A DNA stretch of 30,419 bases, taken from the NCBI GenBank assembly GCA_905214265.1, contig CAJMLQ010000026.1, positions 1 to 30,419 on the forward strand, in the 5' to 3' direction. Origin of the DNA: an uncultured bacterium (GTDB taxonomy: Bacteria > Bacillota > Clostridia > Oscillospirales > Ruminococcaceae). A model generated the notes under the pieces. It had not been told where the DNA came from, searched no databases, and was given only the letters and a program-made list of their open reading frames with translations. Position numbers and translations under genes: made by a program. Shown here piece after piece: positions 21,845-29,579 of this stretch (positions within the stretch are counted from its first letter, which is position 1; each line of letters opens with the position of its first letter).

Positions 21845-22564
21845 ATGCGCGTCGCAGTTTGTGACGACAGTCCGCTTGATCGGGGATTGACCACGGACCT
21901 GCTTCGCCTCTATTTTGCAGAGAGGTCGATCCGTCTCGATCTCGTCTCTTATGAAAACGGCACAAGCCTACTCGACGATGTGGAAGACGGAAAATGGTAT
22001 GATGTCATCTTTCTTGATATTTATATGAACGGCCTGTTGGGAATGGAGGTTGCCCGGCGTCTTCGGGCGCTTCTCTATGACGGAAAGATCGTTTTTCTCA
22101 CCGCGTCGGCTGACTTTGCAGTGGACAGCTACGATGTTGAAGCCGCCGGTTATCTTTTAAAACCCCACAGCTACGGGAAGCTGTGTACCGTCATGGACCG
22201 GATCGTCCAGAATTTTGATGTAAGCACCTACCAGATCTGGCGCCGTTCCCAGTCCATCCGGATTCCCTATTCGGAGATTCTCTACGTGGAGAGCTGCAAC
22301 TCCAAATGCATCCTCCACCGAAAAGGAAGCAATACCTACGTTGTATATAAACGCCTCAGCGATATCGAGGAAGAGCTGGACGACCGCCGTTTTCTCCGGT
22401 GTCACCAAAGCTATCTGGTCAATATGGATTATATCCAGCAGATGGACAAGCAGTTCCGGCTGACAACGGGCGATCTTGTCCATATCCGCCAGCGCGGCCT
22501 GAAAGCCATTCGCCAGGCCTATCTGGACTATATTGCCACAAAATCAGAGTCCCAGCTGGAATGA
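21845..22564 (+). CDS. LytTR-family response regulator (AgrA/LytR-like), orphan
   Basis: 239 residues. The receiver domain (1-118) has the acidic pair in VAVCDDS, phospho-acceptor Asp in FLDIYMNG (about residue 58), LTAS and the switch lysine in YLLKP. The LytTR DNA-binding domain (about 135-235) has IRIPYSEILYVES, FLRCHQSYLVNMDYI and the HIRQRG strand typical of AgrA, VirR and ComE. The ATG at 21845 follows AAAGGGG; a TTG frame start six codons upstream is not preferred. No histidine kinase is next to it, unlike most agr-type systems. It shares a probable transcript with the upstream 55-codon frame. Confidence 0.9.
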   Translation: MRVAVCDDSPLDRGLTTDLLRLYFAERSIRLDLVSYENGTSLLDDVEDGKWYDVIFLDIYMNGLLGMEVARRLRALLYDGKIVFLTASADFAVDSYDVEAAGYLLKPHSYGKLCTVMDRIVQNFDVSTYQIWRRSQSIRIPYSEILYVESCNSKCILHRKGSNTYVVYKRLSDIEEELDDRRFLRCHQSYLVNMDYIQQMDKQFRLTTGDLVHIRQRGLKAIRQAYLDYIATKSESQLE

Positions 22565-22715
22565 TCCCCAGGGCCATTTCGCCTTCTGCCAGCCAAAGAA
22601 GCCCGATGGATGTGTTTTCCCATACCCTTTTCAAGGAACGGCAGACGAAACTCTCCACGCTCCCGCGATCAGAACTGAACCACGCGGAATGCCTCCAAAA
22701 ATTATGCAATTTTCC

Positions 22716-22757
22716 GTGCAGATAAAAAGGAACGCGGCGTAATGTGCCGCGTTCCTT
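22716..22757 (-). terminator. Terminator of the alpha-mannosidase gene
   Basis: A GGAACGCGGC/GCCGCGTTCC stem (22727-22756) followed on the minus strand by CCTTTTTATC. The 150 bases between it and the LytTR gene show nothing I can identify. Confidence 0.85.
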
Positions 22758-22768
22758 CCGATTTCCGC

Positions 22769-25576
22769 TTACTTTTTCACCTGGATCCGCAGATTCAAAA
22801 CCTGATAGGGCCGCATCGGGACTCGGATCTCCCGTCCCTCCAGAACGGCACTGCCTTCTGCCGGCTGCTCCAGCGTGTCTGCACAGGACACCGCCGCCAC
22901 GTCAAATCCGCAGCGCAGCACCGCCTCGCAGGCCTGCCCTTCCGTCTCATACAGCCGCACGAACAACACGTCTGGTTCTCCGTCCTCGCCGCCCTTGATC
23001 GCCGACAGCAGCACCGGCCCGCCGGAAAGCTCTAAGAACATTCCCTCTGCCGGCAGCGTGCCGGGATGGGGCCGTCCGGATACCGCCAGCAGCGGCTGTT
23101 CGTATTCCTGGACCATCCGGCTGTACGCTGCCCGGGACTGGCCGCCTGCCGCGTGTATCACGGCAAAAGCGATCTCGTGCTTCCCGATCTCCGGCGTGGG
23201 ATCCGGATCATAGGCCCCCCGGATCAGTGTGACCGCCATTCGCCCGTTTCCGCAGCGGTACCCGTATTTGCTCTGTGCCGTGAGCAGCAGGGCGTCTGCC
23301 CCGTCCTCGCCCGCCATGACGAACCGGCTGGCCGGAAGATCCATTTCCCGACCCTCCCGCCGCACAAAGCCAAAGGGAACGTCGAACAGATACTGGTTTC
23401 CGCTGAGCTCCTCCGGCAGGGTGAAGAAGAGGCAGGGCGTACCGGTCCCCTCTCCTCCGAATTCCCGCCAGTCGCAGCTGACCCGGTACTGAATCATCTC
23501 GCTTTCCTCGTCCAGGAAAATCTCCGCCCGCAGACTTGAGGCTGTACCAAAGGGTGCCTTCAGCTCCAGCCGCTGCCGGATCGCCCCTCCGGGAAGCATC
23601 CGCATTTCCACATTGCCGAGGGGCGTCTCCGACTTGTGGCGAGCGGTGAACCAGGCGCTCATCCCGCCGTTCCAGCCTGTTACTTTCTTCCAGTCCGCTT
23701 CCATGGCTAAGGCGAACCCGGCTCGCTTTCCGGCCGGAATCAGTTCCCGGCCGCTCTTCTTATCCACCAGAGAGATCAGCGCGCCGTCCTCCGGCGAAAA
23801 TTTCGCCCGGAGCTTCCTGTTTTCCAGCACGAATTCGTCCGGCGTCTGCACCTGCATGTTGTTTCGGAAAACACACCCCGTCTCCACCGGCTTCTCACCC
23901 ACCAGATACACGGCAGAACCGCAGGCCGGAACCCGCACCCGAGCCAGCAGCCGGACGAACCGGTGATCCCAAAAGCGGTTCTTCTCCACGACCTGGCTGG
24001 GGATCCAGGCGCCGTCCGCCGTCCGCACGCAGAGCCGGTTCTCGTCTCCTTCATAGTCCCAGACCACGAATTCCGCCGTCTTCTCCCGCTCCCAGGGCAG
24101 CGCCTGGAGCAGGTGGAAAATCCGCGTTTTCCCCGCTGCGCGACCGCACTCGCCAAACCCGGCTCCACCGCCTTCCGCTCGGGTGAAAGCTACGTCCTGC
24201 CCTTCCAGCAGAGCCGCCGTATCCATCTCCTCCGTCATCCGATAAATTGCCAGTTTGCGCCGGGTCTCCGCCGCAGCCGCCGTCTCCTGATACAGTCCGG
24301 AGGCATATTCCCGGGTCTCCGTGACCCCGGACCCCGGAATAATATCGTGGAACTGGTTGAACAGCACCTTTTCCCAAGCCTCGCCCAGGATCTCCCTGGG
24401 GTAGGCCGCCCCGGTCCGCACTCTGTCTTGGGCTGCAAAAAATTCCGCTTCTCCCAGCAGCCGTTCTGACCGGCGGTTTCCGGCCTTGATCCGGCTCTGG
24501 GTGGTGTAGCAGCCGTCACAGAGGAAATTCCGCTCCCCTTCGACCACCGGCAGACTCTCCCGCCGCTGGTCTGCCAACTGGAAATACTCCCGGAAGGTGG
24601 CACACCGGAACTTCGGATAAACCGGCCAGCTGTTCATCTCCAGAATCCGGTCCAAGTCCCGCCTTGTAGGGCCGCCTCCGTGGTCGCCGACGCCGTACAC
24701 CTTCAAAAGGGTCCGGGACCCGGTCCGGCGGGCCAGCTCCACTGCGCTTTCCGCCGAGCGGGTATCGATGATGCCGTTATACCAGAACGGTTCGGTGTAA
24801 AGGAGCACCTCCGCCCCGGAAGGAGCCCTCCAACGGCAGAGGATGTTCTCCCCGACCTGCCCGCGGCAGTGGTAGTAGTATTTCACGCCGCCGTTCCGGT
24901 CGATTTCGGGGATATTTTCGCTGTGGCCGAAGGTGTCCGGGCTGAAATCGACATCCAGATTCGCCGGGTCCACGCCGAACAACCGGGACAGATACCGCTT
25001 GGTGTAGAGGATATGCCGGGACAGGCTCTCCCCGCTGGGCATGTTCTTGTCCGTCTCCACCCAAGCGGAGGCCGTCAACTCCCATCGTCCCTCGGCCACT
25101 CGCTGCCGGATCTCTTCGAGCATTTCCGGCGCAAACCGCTCCAGGAGCCGGTAAACCGACGCCTGGGACTGGGAGAAGGTGAATTCCGGATATTCCTCCA
25201 TGATCCGGAGCATGGTTCGAAAGGTGTCCACCGTAGTGGCCACCGTCTCCTGGAATCCCCACATCCAGTTCATGTCGATATGGGCATGGGCCGCGCAGAG
25301 GAACTCATAGCTCTTGGCTTCCTCCGCACAGGGCATCAGCTCCTGCTCAGCCCGTTCGGCGGCCTGGTTTGTCACCACGCCCTCCCGGTCCAGAGCTTCC
25401 TCCAAAATCGCCGAAGCGCGCTGCAACGCGCCTTCATAGCGGCCGTCCTCCTCCGACAGCACCGCCACAAAGCGCAGCTCCGCTAGGATCCGCCGCTGCC
25501 ATGGCGTCCGGCTCTCCCCGGCCGCTTTTTCCAGCCGCTCGAACCGGCTGAAATCATGGGTCACCTGAATCATCAT
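22769..25576 (-). CDS. Alpha-mannosidase, glycoside hydrolase family 38
   Basis: 935 residues, no signal peptide, so a cytoplasmic enzyme acting on imported oligosaccharides. The catalytic domain has AHAHIDMNWMW (96-106) with zinc ligands His and Asp101, and FSPDTFGHSENIPE (211-224) with the nucleophile Asp214, also a zinc ligand. GVGDHGGGPTRRDLD near 325 supplies another zinc ligand; FHDIIPGSGV lies near 435. A helical bundle and C-terminal beta-sandwich follow, the family order. GAGAGGAGGACG precedes tandem ATGs; the first (25576) is annotated, the second (25573) has better spacing. It has its own promoter and an inverted repeat next to the ribosome site. Substrate linkage is not readable. 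Confidence 0.93.
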   Translation of the reverse strand: MMIQVTHDFSRFERLEKAAGESRTPWQRRILAELRFVAVLSEEDGRYEGALQRASAILEEALDREGVVTNQAAERAEQELMPCAEEAKSYEFLCAAHAHIDMNWMWGFQETVATTVDTFRTMLRIMEEYPEFTFSQSQASVYRLLERFAPEMLEEIRQRVAEGRWELTASAWVETDKNMPSGESLSRHILYTKRYLSRLFGVDPANLDVDFSPDTFGHSENIPEIDRNGGVKYYYHCRGQVGENILCRWRAPSGAEVLLYTEPFWYNGIIDTRSAESAVELARRTGSRTLLKVYGVGDHGGGPTRRDLDRILEMNSWPVYPKFRCATFREYFQLADQRRESLPVVEGERNFLCDGCYTTQSRIKAGNRRSERLLGEAEFFAAQDRVRTGAAYPREILGEAWEKVLFNQFHDIIPGSGVTETREYASGLYQETAAAAETRRKLAIYRMTEEMDTAALLEGQDVAFTRAEGGGAGFGECGRAAGKTRIFHLLQALPWEREKTAEFVVWDYEGDENRLCVRTADGAWIPSQVVEKNRFWDHRFVRLLARVRVPACGSAVYLVGEKPVETGCVFRNNMQVQTPDEFVLENRKLRAKFSPEDGALISLVDKKSGRELIPAGKRAGFALAMEADWKKVTGWNGGMSAWFTARHKSETPLGNVEMRMLPGGAIRQRLELKAPFGTASSLRAEIFLDEESEMIQYRVSCDWREFGGEGTGTPCLFFTLPEELSGNQYLFDVPFGFVRREGREMDLPASRFVMAGEDGADALLLTAQSKYGYRCGNGRMAVTLIRGAYDPDPTPEIGKHEIAFAVIHAAGGQSRAAYSRMVQEYEQPLLAVSGRPHPGTLPAEGMFLELSGGPVLLSAIKGGEDGEPDVLFVRLYETEGQACEAVLRCGFDVAAVSCADTLEQPAEGSAVLEGREIRVPMRPYQVLNLRIQVKK

Positions 25577-25589
25577 CGTCCTCCTCTCC

Positions 25590-25610
25590 TGTATCTCTTT
25601 AATTGATACA
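25590..25610 (-). promoter_or_regulatory. Inverted repeat, candidate operator of the mannosidase gene
   Basis: TGTATC-N9-GATACA, a perfect 6-base inverted repeat; partial symmetry continues outwards (CTCTG on one side, AGGAG on the other). It lies between the promoter and the ribosome site, where a LacI- or GntR-type repressor could block transcription. No regulator gene is adjacent. Confidence 0.45.
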
Positions 25611-25624
25611 GAGAATATACAAAT

Positions 25625-25652
25625 ATCATATCACAAAAAATAGATTTGTAAA
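25625..25652 (-). promoter_or_regulatory. Promoter of the mannosidase gene
   Basis: On the minus strand, -35 TTTACA (25647-25652), 16-base spacer, -10 TATGAT (25625-25630), in AT-rich DNA. Confidence 0.6.
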
Positions 25653-26025
25653 TAGGATTTCCGAAATTCCCCAAACAGAATAAAAAAGTTCCCAAAATAG
25701 CCGCTTTTCACCTGCAATCCGGCATTTCATTCCCCCGTTTCGCCAGTTTCACCCGCGAGGTTCTCCATCACACCATCGGCAAGACGCAGCATATAGTGTC
25801 CGTTAAACGTGAACCGGTCATTTCGGATGAAATCTCCCCTCGGAATGCGAGCCGAACCGTTAATCGAAATCATCCCTCCGAAAAGTTTTTCCGTACATAT
25901 GGCACACTTCTTACGGCTCAACCCCAAAGCGCAACAGCTTTGGGGGATTCACTTTCTTCAAAATATTCTGTGAATGTTCCGCCGTTTTAAAAAGGTACCG
26001 GAATAAGAGCTGCGTACAAAACACC
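25653..26025. other. Intergenic region between GT8 and mannosidase genes
   Basis: About 370 bases without a supported gene. It holds a half copy of the AT-rich palindrome (AAAAAAGTTC, 25682-25691), a perfect 9-base-pair hairpin CCCCAAAGC-GCAACA-GCTTTGGGG (25922-25945) without a T run, and 66-codon and 64-codon overlapping frames that I do not accept as genes. The region may be decayed sequence. Confidence 0.5.
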
Positions 26026-26892
26026 TCATCGCAGTTCCTTCCTCCGAAGCCGCTCCTCCGCTTCGTCATAAAAAACACCCAACTGGCCGGCATAGCCGCT
26101 TTTCCATGGCTTGTTGCGGCCGCAGTAATGGATGATAGCGGAGTGTTTCCGGACCCATTCCAGATCCAGCCACGCCTCTGCCTGGGGCCGGAGGACAAAC
26201 AGCCGCTCCGTCATATTGTAGCGGAAGGGGTCTAGCGGCAGGACCCGAGAGCCATATAGCCCGCTGATAATATCCTGATCCGGCAGCAGGAGCTTATTCC
26301 GATGCTCCTCAATGTAGCGGTAAACCTCCGCACCGTCCTGTTCCTTCCGGAGCTGGGCCAGATTCATCAGCATCACGCCGGAATTGACATACAGCCCTTC
26401 CTCCTCCATGTCCAGCCGCAGGGCGTTGAGCTTGTGCATCATCTTCCGGATGTGAGTGGCGGCGGCAAACAGAGAATCCCCCAGCGGCATTTCATAAAGC
26501 TCCCGCAGGCTCCCGTTGACGACAATGTCCGGATCCAAATAAAGGACCCGCTCCAGTTCTTCCGGAAGGTAGTGCGCGGCAAAAATCCGGTAATACATCT
26601 CCTGGGGATATCGGCTCGTCACAGGTGCGCCGTCCAGCCGCAGACTGTCTGCCCGAATGGAGACTAGGCTGTTCTCCGGCCCCAATAAGGCCCTAGCATC
26701 CGCCAGCTGTTCCTCCTCCAGAGAGGAGTGCAGCAGATAAAGAGTAACCCGGGTATCCGGATTGCTGTACAGCAAGGAAGAAAGCATCACAGAAAGCTGG
26801 GGCAGATATCCGGCGTTCAGCGTCGCCAGAATATTCAGCCTGGTCTCTCCGGCAAATGGATTTTTCGGATCGGAATATCCCGTATCGGACAT
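26026..26892 (-). CDS. Glycosyltransferase family 8 protein
   Basis: 288 residues, retaining GT-A fold glycosyltransferase. The N-terminal nucleotide-sugar domain begins LNILATLNAGYLPQLSVMLSSLL (19-41). The metal-binding DxD is in VLYLDPDIVV (about 115-124). YVNSGVMLMNL (about 167-177), LLPDQDIISGLY and the C-terminal HYCGRNKPWK motif are classic for bacterial GT8 enzymes such as galactosyl- and glucosyltransferases. Target is unknown; lipopolysaccharide is unlikely in a Gram-positive, so a cell surface glycan or glycolipid is inferred. GAGGAGGG precedes the ATG. It has its own promoter 83 bases upstream. Confidence 0.92.
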   Translation of the reverse strand: MSDTGYSDPKNPFAGETRLNILATLNAGYLPQLSVMLSSLLYSNPDTRVTLYLLHSSLEEEQLADARALLGPENSLVSIRADSLRLDGAPVTSRYPQEMYYRIFAAHYLPEELERVLYLDPDIVVNGSLRELYEMPLGDSLFAAATHIRKMMHKLNALRLDMEEEGLYVNSGVMLMNLAQLRKEQDGAEVYRYIEEHRNKLLLPDQDIISGLYGSRVLPLDPFRYNMTERLFVLRPQAEAWLDLEWVRKHSAIIHYCGRNKPWKSGYAGQLGVFYDEAEERLRRKELR

Positions 26893-26974
26893 AGAGATCC
26901 CTCCTCATTTTGAAAGCAAGATTCCATTCCGGAGCGGCGTTTCTCCATGGGATATCCGCCCAGGAACTACTACC

Positions 26975-27003
26975 ATTATGCCATGTTTTCCGCAATTTTT
27001 CAA
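26975..27003 (-). promoter_or_regulatory. Promoter of the GT8 gene
   Basis: On the minus strand, -35 TTGAAA (26998-27003), 17-base spacer, -10 CATAAT (26975-26980). Confidence 0.6.
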
Positions 27004-27147
27004 GTTTTTGCAATGCCCGGACAGGCTGAAAACAGGGAGGCAAAGATCGTTGTGCCGATCGAGTTATGGAGGATGATACTTCGCAGATGCTGACCGGATT
27101 TCGGAACGGCACGGGCAGCTATTCCCTCTAAGAGGCAGGAGCCGCCC

Positions 27148-28923
27148 TCATTTCTCCAGCAGATCGAAGGCGAACAGCCGGCAGTCTTCGCTGCCCCAGG
27201 TCTCCAGCAGCACAACCCGGACGGCCCGAACTTTTCTGCCGCAGGGAATCCGCACCAGGCGCTGGTGATTCCCGCGGATCTCCTGGGTGAATTTGCTGCC
27301 GTCCTCCAGAGTGTATGTCAGGTCAAAATCCCGCACCACCGTCGTGGGCATATGGGATTTTTCCCAGCAGAGCCGGATGTTGTGGCGCATGGGGCGGTTC
27401 AACCGAGATTCCAGCTCTGGAAGAGTCTCCCGGTTTAAATCGCTGTCAAAGACCAGCCGGACAGAGGCCACCGTCTCCGCCTCCGGAAGCCGGTATTCGG
27501 CATAGCAGCCCTTCGGTCCGCAAGCGCGGTTGGACTCCCCTTTGACCGGCCGATCCACGCCGCTGCGGAGGTTTTCCGCATCTGCCATGTCCGAAATCAG
27601 CTCCGCCGCTGCAGTCTGGCGGGAAAGGACCCGTTTCCGGAACGGCAGGTAGCAGTCGTCCTCCATCAGCGTCTGCTGCAGCTCCGGGACAAAACCGCAG
27701 GTGTAGACCTCTCGAGGGGAGATTCCCTCTCGCAGGGCGATGGCTGCAGCGGTCCCCGCCGCCTGGCCCAGAAGAGAGCAGGTTGCCATGACCCGGGTGG
27801 AGCTCATGGCGGTGTGGGTCACGCTGATATTCCGTCCGGCGAAGAGCAGGTTCGGCACGTCAGCAGAATAAAGACAGCGATAGGGAATGCCATAGGGAGA
27901 GGGGGCCGGATGGAAGATGGTCGGCTCCTCCTTGGTGTCAAAGCCGCCGGGATGGTGATCATCCATGGGCCAGCCGCCATAGGCGACCAGATCCTCAAAT
28001 CTGCCTTCCCCCCGAACGTCGTTCTGAGTCAGGACATAATCGCCGATGTAACGGCGGGATTCCCGCTTTCCGGGAAGGATCCCGATCCAGTCAATATCGA
28101 AATTGCGGTTTTTCTCCCGGTTTTCCGGGTCGTTTTTCAGGTAATCCCACATGCCGTAGGCGACGCGCAGAAGCTCGTCGCGGATCTCCTCAGTGTCACG
28201 TATCGTGTCCTGCATGCCGCCCAGCTCCATATACCAGAAGTTTTCTCCGTCTGCCTGAAGGTTCGGCTGCCGGTGTGGAAGGTCCTCCCGGGTAATCTTC
28301 CGCGCCCAGGACGGCGGGATGAATACCCGCTCCTCAGGGTATTCCCGGGCCTGGATCATACAGCTCATTCCCATGGTGCAGGCGTCGGCCTCCGCGGGAG
28401 CGATGTCTTCGCCATACTCCTCCCGGCCCTCCCGGCCCATACGGCAGCGGGCCCCAGTGATGGGGGCCAGGATGCTGTCGCCGGAGCAGTCGGCGAAAAG
28501 CTCTGCAGAAAAGGTGTGATATTGCTGGGTGGTCAGCTGCCAGCAGGTGATCTGCGCGAGACGGCCGTTCTCCATCTTTCCGTCCAGGCAGGAGCAGTTT
28601 AGGAACAGCTGAAGGTTCGGTTCTTTTTTGGCCGCCTCCAAAAGAACGCTATCCCAAATGGAGTAGTTCTTATAGGGATTGCGCCAGTAATTTTCCAGTT
28701 CTAATTCCTCGATGATGCCGGTTTCCCGCAGGTTCTCGCCATTGGCACCGCATACCCACATCCGGACCTCCGAGGAGGCGTTGCCCCCCAGCATGGGCCG
28801 GTCCTGGACCAGCGCCGTCTTCCGTCCGTGGCGGGCGGCGGACAAGGCGGCGGACAGCCCGGAAAGCCCGCCGCCGACGACACAGAATTCCACGTTGTGG
28901 GGAACGGTTTCAAAAATTCCCAT
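27148..28923 (-). CDS. FAD-dependent oxidoreductase (FAD_oxidored family) with C-terminal beta-sandwich
   Basis: 591 residues. The N-terminal dinucleotide-binding fold is FCVVGGGLSGLSAALSAARHG (residues about 13-33); LGGNASSEVRMWVCGANGEN (45-64) is the hallmark of the PF12831-type family. FADCSGDSILAPITGA (about 142-157) and NLLFAGRNISVTHTAMSSTRVMATCSLLGQAAGTAAA (about 365-400) are FAD contacts. The last 120 residues (CYAEYRLPEAETVASVRLVFD onward) look like a galactose-binding-type beta-sandwich. No signal peptide. The substrate is unknown; relatives often sit with carbohydrate genes, as here. GGAGGAAG precedes the ATG at 28923; the much longer open frame upstream overlaps another gene and a terminator. 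Confidence 0.9.
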   Translation of the reverse strand: MGIFETVPHNVEFCVVGGGLSGLSAALSAARHGRKTALVQDRPMLGGNASSEVRMWVCGANGENLRETGIIEELELENYWRNPYKNYSIWDSVLLEAAKKEPNLQLFLNCSCLDGKMENGRLAQITCWQLTTQQYHTFSAELFADCSGDSILAPITGARCRMGREGREEYGEDIAPAEADACTMGMSCMIQAREYPEERVFIPPSWARKITREDLPHRQPNLQADGENFWYMELGGMQDTIRDTEEIRDELLRVAYGMWDYLKNDPENREKNRNFDIDWIGILPGKRESRRYIGDYVLTQNDVRGEGRFEDLVAYGGWPMDDHHPGGFDTKEEPTIFHPAPSPYGIPYRCLYSADVPNLLFAGRNISVTHTAMSSTRVMATCSLLGQAAGTAAAIALREGISPREVYTCGFVPELQQTLMEDDCYLPFRKRVLSRQTAAAELISDMADAENLRSGVDRPVKGESNRACGPKGCYAEYRLPEAETVASVRLVFDSDLNRETLPELESRLNRPMRHNIRLCWEKSHMPTTVVRDFDLTYTLEDGSKFTQEIRGNHQRLVRIPCGRKVRAVRVVLLETWGSEDCRLFAFDLLEK

Positions 28924-28946
28924 AGTGCTTCCTCCAAATTTCTCAT

Positions 28947-28986
28947 AGGATACCGCAGCCATACGACCGGTTCCAAACTCTTTCAA
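28947..28986 (-). promoter_or_regulatory. Candidate promoters of the FAD oxidoreductase gene
   Basis: Two imperfect minus-strand options: TTGGAA-18-TATCCT (28971-28976 and 28947-28952) and TTGAAA-17-TATGGC (28981-28986 and 28958-28963). A strong hairpin lies directly upstream, so a local promoter is expected. Confidence 0.35.
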
Positions 28987-29034
28987 AAGGCGCAGAACAC
29001 GGCTGTACCGCTTTGCGGTGCAGCCGTGTTCTGC
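28985..29034 (-). terminator. Very strong hairpin after the membrane protein gene
   Basis: A 20-base-pair stem with a 3-base loop: GCAGAACACGGCTGTACCGC, TTT, and its complement with one wobble (28992-29034). On the minus strand CCTTTTG follows; on the plus strand TATTTTTCC follows. It begins inside the stop codon region of the preceding gene. Confidence 0.75.
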
Positions 29035-29501
29035 TATTTTTCCTGTATCAGCCGCGCCCGCTGGCGACCGCTGAAATAGCCGATGGCGAAAAGCGCCGCC
29101 ATCAGGATAAAACCCACCACCTGGAGGGCAGTGTTGGAAACCTGGGTAACGCCGTCCACTACAGGGCTGAACCGCATCACCAGGCGCACGGAAATCATGG
29201 TAAGAGAAGCGGCGAATTTCTGGGACAGGGCCTGCAACCAGACCGTCTTCACAGTCACGCCGTACTCCTGCCACAGATAAACAGCCAGGGAGAGCAGGCC
29301 GATGCTGTTCCCTAGAAGCAGTGCCGCAGCAGGGTTGGAAACCTGGCGGCTGTACCGCCAGCCCGCCCAATACCAGGCTGCCAGCGTCACGAGAGTCACA
29401 AGGGTGGACAAAAAGCCGTTCACCCCGATCGAAAGCTCCCAAAGCCAGCCCAGCAGACCCGGCATCAGCGCATAGGCCGCACATTCCAGAATTCCCAGCA
29501 C
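29034..29501 (-). CDS. Small polytopic membrane protein, unknown function
   Basis: 155 residues with about four hydrophobic helices (residues about 5-25, 29-47, 58-77 and 125-145) and a basic C-terminus (SGRQRARLIQEK), which should face the cytoplasm. I recognise no family. The start is GTG at 29501 with GAGGTG seven to eight bases upstream. It has a good promoter and an exceptionally strong terminator, so it is a single-gene unit between the VanS-like kinase and the FAD oxidoreductase. Confidence 0.72.
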   Translation of the reverse strand: MLGILECAAYALMPGLLGWLWELSIGVNGFLSTLVTLVTLAAWYWAGWRYSRQVSNPAAALLLGNSIGLLSLAVYLWQEYGVTVKTVWLQALSQKFAASLTMISVRLVMRFSPVVDGVTQVSNTALQVVGFILMAALFAIGYFSGRQRARLIQEK

Positions 29502-29521
29502 TCCGCATCACCTCTGGAACC

Positions 29522-29550
29522 AGTATACTATATCCGCCGGGGGTTTGCAA
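29522..29550 (-). promoter_or_regulatory. Promoter of the small membrane protein gene
   Basis: On the minus strand, -35 TTGCAA (29545-29550), 17-base spacer, -10 TATACT (29522-29527). Same hexamers as the ior operon promoter. Confidence 0.75.
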
Positions 29551-29579
29551 GCCCTCTGCCGTCTTTTCCAGCGTCATGC

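Noticed and set aside
25727..25927. 66-codon minus-strand frame between GT8 and mannosidase genes
   Set aside because: Reads somewhat protein-like (FIRNDRFTFNGHYMLRL) but has no usable ribosome site, starts inside a hairpin and matches no family I know; possibly a gene remnant.
28924..29577. Long in-frame extension upstream of the FAD oxidoreductase
   Set aside because: It runs through a 20-base-pair terminator hairpin and overlaps a membrane protein gene with its own signals; the ATG at 28923 has a good ribosome site.
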